From: Sphingomonas sp.
GTDB lineage: Bacteria > Pseudomonadota > Alphaproteobacteria > Sphingomonadales > Sphingomonadaceae
Assembly (NCBI GenBank): GCA_019247755.1
Contig: JAFBAM010000176.1
Span: forward strand, 1-6,168
DNA length: 6,168 nt
Direction: 5' to 3'
The notes below the pieces were generated by a model. The model saw only the letters and a list, made by a program, of their open reading frames with translations. It ran no database searches and was not told where the DNA came from. A program made the translations under genes and the position numbers. Positions 1 through 4,712 of this stretch are shown one piece after another; the stretch's first letter is position 1; every line of letters begins with the position of its first letter.

Positions 1-715
1 CCCGCTTGCCCGCGTCGAACAGCAGCAACTCGCGCAAGCAGCGCTCGTCGCCAAGGCGCTTGATGTCCGCTACCAGGTTACCGCGGCGGAACTGAAGCGG
101 CTCGGCATCAGCCCCGCCCGCGTCGGCACCCAAGGTGTCGGCGGCCCGTTTGAAAGCGCCGCCAATTCCAGCTTCAAGGCGCTCTTCGACAGCTGGAAGA
201 AGCTCGACCAGCTGCAAGACGGCGTCATTGCCGTTCCATCCGACAAGCCCGTGAAGTTGAACGTCGAATTCACCAGCGGCTTCGGCGTCCGCTCCGACCC
301 ATTCCACGCCGGCGCGGCAATGCACCCCGGCATCGACCTCGCCGGCTCGTACGGCACGCCGATCTATGCCACCGCCGACGGCACTGTCCTTCGCGCGGGC
401 TGGAACAGCGGCGGCTATGGCAATCTTGTCGAAGTCGACCACGGACGCGGCATCACCACCCGCTACGGCCACATGTCGGCGATCCTCGTGTCTCCCGGCG
501 ACCATGTGACTCGCGGTCAGCAGATCGGCCGCATGGGCTCGACCGGCCGCTCCACCGGCAACCACCTTCACTACGAGGTGCGCATTGACGGTCGCGCTGT
601 GAACCCCATCCCCTTCATGAAGTCGACCGACTATGTGCTCGCGATGCAGCGCCGCTCGGGTGCCGCTTCGATGGATGCGGTCGCGATCGGCGGGCCGAAC
701 GGCGGCCAGCACTAA
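1..715 (+). CDS. M23 family metallopeptidase (LytM/peptidoglycan endopeptidase type), 3' part
   Basis: The reading frame is open from base 2 to the TAA at 713-715, giving 237 visible residues; the true start lies left of the window. A GTG at 251 is internal, because the codons before it are coding-like and lead smoothly into the domain. The zinc-peptidase domain spans about residues 88-206 of the visible part. It has the metal-ligand motif HPGID (H108, D112), then GHMS (H157), and HLHYEV (H188, H190) with the third zinc ligand. The GTPIYA, GGYGN and GSTGRSTG segments are typical of M23. Enzymes of this family cut peptide cross-bridges of peptidoglycan, usually in the periplasm. With all ligands present it should be an active enzyme rather than a degenerate activator of the EnvC type. 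The signal or membrane anchor, if any, is outside the window. The C-terminus ends in a Gly-rich tail. erpA follows after 36 bases on the same strand, so read-through is possible. Confidence 0.93.
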   Translation, partial: PLARVEQQQLAQAALVAKALDVRYQVTAAELKRLGISPARVGTQGVGGPFESAANSSFKALFDSWKKLDQLQDGVIAVPSDKPVKLNVEFTSGFGVRSDPFHAGAAMHPGIDLAGSYGTPIYATADGTVLRAGWNSGGYGNLVEVDHGRGITTRYGHMSAILVSPGDHVTRGQQIGRMGSTGRSTGNHLHYEVRIDGRAVNPIPFMKSTDYVLAMQRRSGAASMDAVAIGGPNGGQH

Positions 716-751
716 GTTGTCTGGCGCTGAGGCGCTTCCTATCTTGAACTC

Positions 752-1081
752 GTGACCGGGCTTATCACACTGACCGAGAACGCGGCGAAGCGCGTTGCCT
801 GGATAGCAGAGCGCCAGCAGAAACCCGCCATCCTGCGGCTCGCCGTCGATGGTGGCGGCTGTGCCGGCTTCACCTACAAGTTTGAGCTCGCGGCGGAAGC
901 CGAGAGCGATGACGAGATCGTTGAGACGGATGGCGTCAAACTGGTGGTCGATCCCGTCAGCCTGGACTTGGTTAAGGGGTCAGCCGTCGATTTTGTCGAG
1001 GATTTGGGTGGCGCTGCCTTCAAGGTCACCAATCCCAACGCCCAATCGGGCTGCGGCTGCGGCTCCAGCTTCTCGGTCTAG
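752..1081 (+). CDS. erpA: A-type iron-sulfur cluster carrier, ErpA/HesB-IscA family
   Basis: The product is 109 residues, the usual length of A-type carriers, which receive Fe-S clusters from the assembly scaffold and pass them to apo-enzymes in the cytoplasm. The three conserved cysteines are visible: C37 in GGGCAGF, and C101 and C103 in the C-terminal SGCGCGSSFSV. The segment DFVEDLGGAAFKVTNPNA before the last two is the family signature. The start is a GTG at 752: an in-frame TGA at 728-730 closes the frame upstream and no ATG lies near. No good Shine-Dalgarno is visible; GAGG at 729-732 is about 19 bases away, which is too far. The symbol erpA rather than iscA or sufA is chosen from the ending and from the lack of any isc or suf neighbours, so subfamily placement is less sure than family. 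The TAG stop shares bases with the stop of the convergent gene on the other strand. Confidence 0.93.
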   Translation: MTGLITLTENAAKRVAWIAERQQKPAILRLAVDGGGCAGFTYKFELAAEAESDDEIVETDGVKLVVDPVSLDLVKGSAVDFVEDLGGAAFKVTNPNAQSGCGCGSSFSV

Positions 1082-1716
1082 TGGCCGCCGGAGTGCTCGG
1101 GTGCGCCGCCTGACGCAATCGACGTCTTGTGCGCCGCACAGCTCACTCGCGGGTTGAACTGCGCGAACGTCCCGTTGGGATTGTAACGGAACAGCCAGAC
1201 GTGCCGGTCGTAATGCGGCTCGAACATGTGCGCCTCATCGACCTTGGTGTGCGGATCATCCTGCATAAGGTCGTAGGGCACGCCGAGATACGTCGGAGGC
1301 TGAGCGTTGCCGGCCTGACGCCAGGCCCAACGGAACACCAAATTTTCAACCGCGACGAGCTGCAGCGAGCCGTCGGCCTGTGGCTCGTAGATGAGCACGC
1401 TTGGGGTCCGGAAATCGGTGTGTGTTCCACTACCATTGACGCGTGGGTTGGGCGGCCCCTTGATGCCGAGCAGATCGGGCCGGAAATAGTGAATCCCCAT
1501 TCCGCCGAGGCCTGCAGGCCGACCCATCATGGCGGCAGTATCGCACACGTCCATCGGATCCCGGACATAGCCTTCTGCGATCGCCTGCTTCACGTCCTGG
1601 AAGCGCGCGGTGGCAGCCTTCACGGTCGCGAGGTCGGGATCGGTCGTCGCCGTGTTCGCGGGATGCGAGAAGACGAGCGCGAGCGCCAGCGCGGCGCCGC
1701 TAAGCTTGGGGAGCAT
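1078..1716 (-). CDS. Secreted protein of unknown function with conserved HYDRHVWLFRYNP region
   Basis: The 212-residue product starts with a classic signal peptide: a short basic N-terminus, a hydrophobic stretch over about residues 7-17, and a likely cleavage site near residues 20-24 (PANTA). It should be periplasmic or exported. The mature part has GMGIHYF (72-78), VLIYEP (107-112), LVAVENLVF (120-128), then HMFEPHYDRHVWLFRYNP with NPRVSC ending at C193. Many histidines and two cysteines (C58, C193) are spread through it, so metal binding or one disulfide is possible. From memory the pattern matches a widespread group of uncharacterised secreted bacterial proteins with HYDxHxWxW and NPxVSC; I cannot name a Pfam family and propose no reaction. 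The ATG at 1716 is preceded by only a weak purine stretch (AAGAAAG). The gene may be third in a minus-strand unit after two small ORFs, the nearer ending 20 bases upstream. Its stop overlaps the erpA stop. Confidence 0.85.
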   Translation of the reverse strand: MLPKLSGAALALALVFSHPANTATTDPDLATVKAATARFQDVKQAIAEGYVRDPMDVCDTAAMMGRPAGLGGMGIHYFRPDLLGIKGPPNPRVNGSGTHTDFRTPSVLIYEPQADGSLQLVAVENLVFRWAWRQAGNAQPPTYLGVPYDLMQDDPHTKVDEAHMFEPHYDRHVWLFRYNPNGTFAQFNPRVSCAAHKTSIASGGAPEHSGGH

Positions 1717-1736
1717 TGGGGGAGCTTTCTTGAAGT

Positions 1737-1910
1737 CTAGAGCGCGCAGCTCGAGAGGCGGGGATGAAGCACGCGCCGCACCGGGCGGCTTGCCACTGTC
1801 GAACGGGGTGCCGACAGCGGTTTGACCTTTGCCCCGTCAGCCGAATCATGTTCATCGGCTTTGGCCCAGGCGGCGCGTGCTAGCGCCATATCCGACCACA
1901 GCGGGCTCAT
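1737..1910 (-). CDS. Candidate small gene, 57 residues, coupled to the upstream membrane peptide
   Basis: An ATG at 1910-1908 opens a frame of 57 codons ending in TAG at 1739-1737. The ATG overlaps the TGA of the upstream small ORF as ATGA, the usual geometry of translational coupling, and the stop lies 20 bases before the start of the secreted-protein gene on the same strand. The product begins MSPLWSDMALARAAWAKADE and has a very basic C-terminal half (SRPVRRVLHPRL). It has no membrane segment or motif that I recognise. About 70 percent of its third codon positions are G or C, compatible with coding but below the neighbouring genes. It has no ribosome site of its own beyond the coupled stop. 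It may instead be a chance frame in a leader region, so confidence is low. Confidence 0.3.
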   Translation of the reverse strand: MSPLWSDMALARAAWAKADEHDSADGAKVKPLSAPRSTVASRPVRRVLHPRLSSCAL

Positions 1911-2011
1911 AGCGGGAAGGCCCGCACGCCCGTGAGGATCTGCATTGCGAGCAGGACCACGCTGACGGTGATCATGCCGCTGAATCCGGTTTTTGCGCGA
2001 CTGCTGAACAC
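1907..2011 (-). CDS. Candidate small single-span membrane protein (34 residues)
   Basis: A GTG at 2011-2009 opens a 34-codon frame ending in TGA at 1909-1907. A Shine-Dalgarno-like AAGGGG (minus strand, plus coordinates 2019-2024) sits 7 bases before it, which favours this start. The product has a short basic head (MFSSRAKTGFSG), a hydrophobic stretch of about 15-20 residues (MITVSVVLLAMQILTGV) and a short RAFPL tail. That is the shape of a small inner-membrane peptide with its N-terminus inside. About 82 percent of third codon positions are G or C, as expected for coding sequence here. Alternative in-frame starts exist at GTG 2035 (42 residues) and at an ATG near 2077 (56 residues). The frame stays open further upstream only because it shadows the HTH gene. 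Function is unknown: a regulatory membrane peptide or a small toxin-like peptide would both fit, and neither is shown. Its stop overlaps the start of the next small ORF. Confidence 0.45.
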   Translation of the reverse strand: MFSSRAKTGFSGMITVSVVLLAMQILTGVRAFPL

Positions 2012-2018
2012 GTCACGT

Positions 2019-2024
2019 CCCCTT
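2019..2024 (-). promoter_or_regulatory. Shine-Dalgarno candidate for the 34-residue membrane ORF
   Basis: AAGGGG on the minus strand, 7 bases before the GTG at 2011. This spacing is why the 34-residue start is preferred. A better-looking AAGGAG at 2052-2057 (minus) is 16 bases from the alternative GTG at 2035, too far to serve it well. Confidence 0.4.
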
Positions 2025-2143
2025 GTTGACTTCACTACGCTGAAGCTTGGTCTCCTTTTCTGCCCACCAAGGTTCATCCGCCACGAGAAAGACTTGGAAA
2101 TCCGCGTTTTCGCCCGTACCGGCGCTGCAACCAGTTGACGAAA

Positions 2144-2172
2144 TGTGCGGAATTGTGCGGAGATGTCCGCAC
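2144..2172. promoter_or_regulatory. Operator candidate: two direct and one inverted GTGCGGA elements
   Basis: GTGCGGA occurs at 2145-2151 and again at 2155-2161 (with the preceding T, the 8-base TGTGCGGA repeats exactly 10 bases apart, one helical turn). The complement TCCGCAC follows at 2166-2172. The second and third copies form a perfect 7-bp inverted repeat around the 4-base spacer GATG. The cluster ends 16 bases before the ATG of the HTH regulator at 2189, and lies between that gene and the divergent minus-strand ORFs. This is a natural place for an autoregulatory operator that could also act on the divergent unit. An alternative reading is a short hairpin in the leader RNA of the regulator gene. 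No clear -35/-10 pair could be placed around it; TTGACG at 2135-2140 is -35-like but has no fitting -10. Confidence 0.5.
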
Positions 2173-2188
2173 CCGGGGGTTCGAGTCC

Positions 2189-2923
2189 ATGCACACTGAG
2201 TTGAGCGTTGAGGGTAGTGAGACCGTGGCGTTGGTCGTGCGCGAGGAGCTCGCACGCCGCCGGTTGTCGCGGCAATGGCTCGCCGACGAGGCGAAGGTCA
2301 GCCTCTCGACGCTGGAAAAGGCCCTTGCCGGTCGGCGCCCCTTCACTCTCGCGACGGTCGTCCGCCTCGAAGATGCACTTGGCACAAGCCTCCGGGCGCG
2401 ACCGATGCAAGCGGAGGCGAAGCTGTTCGCGCCCGAATCAATGGGCGCCTACGCGCGACCTGCGGTGCAATGGCTGGAGGGAACGTATCTGACGCTGCGG
2501 CCGTCCTTCAGTGAGGTCGGCTCCATCTTCGCTTACATGACTTCTATCAGCTGGGACGAAGCGAATGGCCATTTGGTCTTCAGCGAAGCTTCGCGGACCG
2601 ACTCTGATTACGAGCAGAAGGGTTTCGTTTCCTTCCCCAACATCTCGGGCGCCATTTACCTGGTTACTATCTGGCAGGGCCAATATCGTGTCGCGTTGCT
2701 CAACCGCCCGAGCGGTCGGTGGCTAAGCGGGATTCTCCTGACACTGGCGGCAGGAGAGGGTGCTCAGCTGACCCCCGCGTCAGTTCCGATCGTGCTGCTT
2801 CCGACGACCCCGGAGGAGAACAAAACTGTCGGCGTGGTTCATGCCGGCGATGCCGAGTTCGAAGAGTATCGAACTTGCGTCGATCGAGTGACCCAGCGCG
2901 GATATGCGAGGTTCCCTGCCTGA
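2189..2923 (+). CDS. HTH transcriptional regulator with an uncharacterised C-terminal domain
   Basis: The 244-residue product has an N-terminal helix-turn-helix of Xre/Cro type at about residues 13-66. REELARRRLSRQWLADEA leads into the recognition-helix region KVSLSTLEKALAGRR, followed by TLATVVRLEDALGTSL. Residues 85-205 form a mixed alpha/beta domain with WLEGTYLTLRPSF, SISWDEANGHLVFSEASR, a GFVSFP strand and GAIYLVTIWQGQYRVALL. This looks like a ligand-sensing domain that I cannot name. It should be a cytoplasmic DNA-binding regulator. The start is placed at the ATG 2189, with GGGGG at 2175-2179 about 9 bases upstream. The frame extends to a TTG at 2135, but that start would put the repeated GTGCGGA cluster inside the gene and adds a non-conserved-looking head. 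xth follows after 18 bases on the same strand, so the two may share a transcript. The GTGCGGA cluster just upstream suggests self-regulation. The ligand and targets are unknown. Confidence 0.87.
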   Translation: MHTELSVEGSETVALVVREELARRRLSRQWLADEAKVSLSTLEKALAGRRPFTLATVVRLEDALGTSLRARPMQAEAKLFAPESMGAYARPAVQWLEGTYLTLRPSFSEVGSIFAYMTSISWDEANGHLVFSEASRTDSDYEQKGFVSFPNISGAIYLVTIWQGQYRVALLNRPSGRWLSGILLTLAAGEGAQLTPASVPIVLLPTTPEENKTVGVVHAGDAEFEEYRTCVDRVTQRGYARFPA

Positions 2924-2941
2924 GCAGGCGCCGCTAAGCGC

Positions 2942-3721
2942 ATGCGTGTGAAAATCGCTACCTACAATTTGAACGGCATCCGGGCGCGTCTGCCGCGTCT
3001 TCTCGAATGGCTCGACCGCGAGAAGCCTGACGTCGTCGCTCTGCAGGAATTGAAGTGCGCTGACGAGGCGCTGCCGATCGCGGATATTGAGGCAGCGGGC
3101 TACGGCGCGGTCTGGCACGGCCAAAAAGGTTTCAACGGTGTCGCCCTGCTCGCCAGAGGCGATACGCCTGCGCTTCGCCGCGTCGGGCTCCCGGGCGACC
3201 CCGACGACAGCCACAGTCGCTACATCGAGGCTGAGGTCCAGGGCGTGGTCGTCGGATCAATCTACCTGCCCAATGGCAATCCGATCGGGACCGAAAAGTT
3301 CGACTACAAGATTCGCTGGATGGAACGCCTTCGGGAGCATGCCGCCGAACTGCTTCAGGAGGAGCGTCCAGCATTGCTCTGCGGAGACTGGAATGTGGTG
3401 CCGGAAGACCGAGACGTCTTCTCCGTTCGCGCGACGCAGCATGATGCGGTGATGCAGCCCGAAGCGCGCGAGCTATGGCGCGACATCCTGCATCAGGGCT
3501 GGACCGATGCCCTGCGCGCTTTCCATCCGCGCGAGGAAAAGCTCTACACTTTCTGGGACTATACCGCGGGCTGCTGGCAACGCGACCTGGGCTTCCGGTT
3601 AGACCATCTGCTGTGCTCGCCCGAAGTTACGGACCGCCTGGCCGGCGCGGGCGTCGACAAGTGGGCGCGCGGCGAGGAGAAGGCCTCCGACCACACGCCC
3701 ACCTGGGTCGAACTTAACTGA
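2942..3721 (+). CDS. xth: Exodeoxyribonuclease III / AP endonuclease
   Basis: The 259-residue product is a full-length member of the ExoIII family, which cuts the backbone 5' of abasic sites and removes 3' blocking groups in base-excision repair, using a metal ion. All active-site motifs are present: TYNLNGIRAR (N9), QELK (E36, metal ligand), IYLPNG (Y108, N111), CGDWNVVPEDRDV (D149, N151), YTFWDY, RLDHLLCSP (D221) and the final SDHTP (D250, H251). The residue order matches E. coli XthA, so it should be active. The ATG at 2942 is chosen because it gives the usual family N-terminus; a GTG at 2948 would remove two residues. No strong ribosome site is visible. It lies 18 bases after the HTH regulator, so it may be partly transcribed with it, though a functional link is not shown. 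Its TGA directly abuts the stop of the convergent membrane-protein gene. Confidence 0.97.
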   Translation: MRVKIATYNLNGIRARLPRLLEWLDREKPDVVALQELKCADEALPIADIEAAGYGAVWHGQKGFNGVALLARGDTPALRRVGLPGDPDDSHSRYIEAEVQGVVVGSIYLPNGNPIGTEKFDYKIRWMERLREHAAELLQEERPALLCGDWNVVPEDRDVFSVRATQHDAVMQPEARELWRDILHQGWTDALRAFHPREEKLYTFWDYTAGCWQRDLGFRLDHLLCSPEVTDRLAGAGVDKWARGEEKASDHTPTWVELN

Positions 3722-4591
3722 TCACCCGGCAGCGGGTGCGGGTGCTGCAGCAGCTGCACCGAACCCACACTGCTTCTGCTCCATCGGAATCTGCTTGGTG
3801 ATGCGCGTGGCATTCTCGGAGTAGGCCTGTGTCACCGAGCCGCTGTTCACCGTCTTGCCCCTCAATGGGCTGACCCCTTGGCAGATATGGAAAACGTGCG
3901 GGTCGGCCGACTTCTTGGCGCCATTCTCCGGCGCGATCCAGTAGACCGTATCGAGGCCATTCGGGTTCGCGGCGCTCTTCGTCGCGTCCGCCACCGTCTT
4001 TGAATCCGCGGCGATCGCTTTGGCCTGCTCGGCGACCTCCGGCGAACAAGCCGTTGTCGGCTGGCCCGCTTTGATCTGCGACGCGCAGGTGTTCATGTCC
4101 TTGGTGTATTGCTCGACCGATGGCGGGTTGAAGTCGATCCCCGTGAACGCCGCCACTGCCGCCAGCACAACACCGATGCCGCCCGCGATCTTCTTGTTCT
4201 TGGGATCCATGTCCTTGTCCATGAAGATCAGGACAACAAGGGGCAGGAAGGCGATCACGGTGATGATCGCGCCGAGCTGGTTCTGGAAGAAGAAACGGGC
4301 CGCGTCGGCCTGACGGGCCGGATCGTGCTTGTTGGCGGCCTTCCACATCAAATTGCCGGCAATCGCGAACACGGCTATGACAACGAGCAGCCCGATCAGC
4401 AGCGGCAGGTTGCCGTGGTCGAACTTGTGTTGGCGCAGCATGACGACGCCGGCGATCTCGGTGCCGATCGCGATTACCCACGCGATGGCTGCAAAGAGGC
4501 GAAGCCGCGTAGCGCTGGATTTTTGGCCCTGCGTCGCGCGCCATTCCTTCGTGACGTCCACGTCCGCGGTTGGTTTGTCGTCGGCCATCAT
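3722..4591 (-). CDS. Four-span membrane protein with Cys/His C-terminal domain, unknown function
   Basis: The 289-residue product has a polar N-terminal tail of about 30 residues and hydrophobic spans at roughly 32-51, 61-82, 106-124 and 134-152. A helical Ala/Lys-rich linker (about 186-208) follows, then a C-terminal domain with TVYWIAPENG (215-224), PHVFHIC (H232, H235, C237), SPLRGKTVNSGSV and KQCGF (C275). The order YW, H-x-C, leucine, G-x-V, Cys resembles the short Cys/His modules with a YW...H..C..L......G.....C pattern seen on other bacterial membrane proteins; metal binding is inferred. Two more cysteines (C169, C182) lie between the spans and this domain. The tail is a low-complexity Ala/Pro run. 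Four spans with positive charges before the first suggest both ends are cytoplasmic, but this is uncertain. The start is at the first of two ATGs (4591, 4588), set by AAGGGG 5 bases upstream; a TTG at 4654 is less likely. The GNAT-like gene lies 112 bases upstream on the same strand. Confidence 0.87.
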   Translation of the reverse strand: MMADDKPTADVDVTKEWRATQGQKSSATRLRLFAAIAWVIAIGTEIAGVVMLRQHKFDHGNLPLLIGLLVVIAVFAIAGNLMWKAANKHDPARQADAARFFFQNQLGAIITVIAFLPLVVLIFMDKDMDPKNKKIAGGIGVVLAAVAAFTGIDFNPPSVEQYTKDMNTCASQIKAGQPTTACSPEVAEQAKAIAADSKTVADATKSAANPNGLDTVYWIAPENGAKKSADPHVFHICQGVSPLRGKTVNSGSVTQAYSENATRITKQIPMEQKQCGFGAAAAAPAPAAG

Positions 4592-4596
4592 CGGAT

Positions 4597-4602
4597 CCCC
4601 TT
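4597..4602 (-). promoter_or_regulatory. Shine-Dalgarno site deciding the start of the four-span membrane protein
   Basis: AAGGGG on the minus strand lies 5 bases before the ATG at 4591 and 8 before the adjacent ATG at 4588. Either could be used. It argues against the in-frame TTG at 4654, which has no comparable site and would add 21 residues without family-like features. Confidence 0.6.
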
Positions 4603-4686
4603 CTGCCCGGCGGACGTCGAGGAGGAAGCCTTTGCCCACCTCGGGCCCATGCAACTCACAACGGAGTCAGGCTAGGGGAGTGACCT

Positions 4687-4712
4687 GCGCTCTGCAACAG
4701 CCGTCAGAGCGC
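4687..4712. terminator. Perfect 8-bp hairpin at the end of the GNAT-like gene
   Basis: GCGCTCTG at 4687-4694 pairs perfectly with CAGAGCGC at 4705-4712 around a 10-base loop. The stem includes the last codons and stop of the minus-strand GNAT-like gene. Read on the plus strand the hairpin is followed by C and then TTTT (4714-4717), a short intrinsic-terminator-like tail. Read on the minus strand, the direction of the gene it ends, it is followed by AGGTCACTCC with no T-run. It may therefore end antisense transcription entering the GNAT-like gene, or protect the 3' end of its mRNA, rather than act as a normal terminator for it. Confidence 0.45.

Noticed and set aside
251..715. GTG at 251 as the start of the M23 peptidase
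   Set aside because: The frame is open back to the left edge with coding-like codons, and starting here would cut into the lead-in of the domain; it is an internal valine.
1129..1740. Plus-strand 203-codon ORF opposite the secreted protein
   Set aside because: The minus-strand product has a signal peptide and conserved motifs, while this frame gives an Arg/His-rich product without a domain: an antisense shadow.
1839..1860. Inverted repeat AGCCGA-N10-TCGGCT as a terminator
   Set aside because: The stem is only 6 bp, no T-run follows on either strand, and it lies inside the candidate 57-residue ORF.
1737..2011. Toxin-antitoxin reading of the two small ORFs
   Set aside because: A small membrane peptide beside a basic protein could suggest this, but no known toxin or antitoxin motif is present and the order and coupling fit an ordinary operon equally well.
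1932..2138. Plus-strand 68-codon ORF in the divergent gap
   Set aside because: It has no good ribosome site or domain and overlaps the better-supported minus-strand membrane ORF.
2135..2188. TTG start at 2135 adding 18 residues to the HTH regulator
   Set aside because: The ATG at 2189 has a purine-rich stretch at a usable distance, and the extension is made largely of the GTGCGGA repeat cluster, which looks regulatory.
2175..2192. tRNA T-loop-like string GGTTCGAGTCC (possible tRNA or att remnant)
   Set aside because: The flanking bases do not form the 5-bp T-stem, no acceptor, D or anticodon arms are nearby, and no integrase is in the window.
1907..2410. Minus-strand 167-codon ORF
   Set aside because: Its upstream half is the antisense shadow of the HTH gene; only the last 34 or so codons look like a real small gene.
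2915..2928. CCTGC-N4-GCAGG hairpin at the regulator stop as a terminator
   Set aside because: The stem is only 5 bp and has no T-tail; too weak to support termination before xth.
4592..4654. TTG start at 4654 for the four-span membrane protein
   Set aside because: The AAGGGG just before the ATG pair at 4591/4588 is a much better initiation signal.
4109..4675. Plus-strand 188-codon ORF opposite the four-span membrane protein
   Set aside because: It is a low-complexity charged product with no motif; the minus-strand reading gives clean membrane spans.
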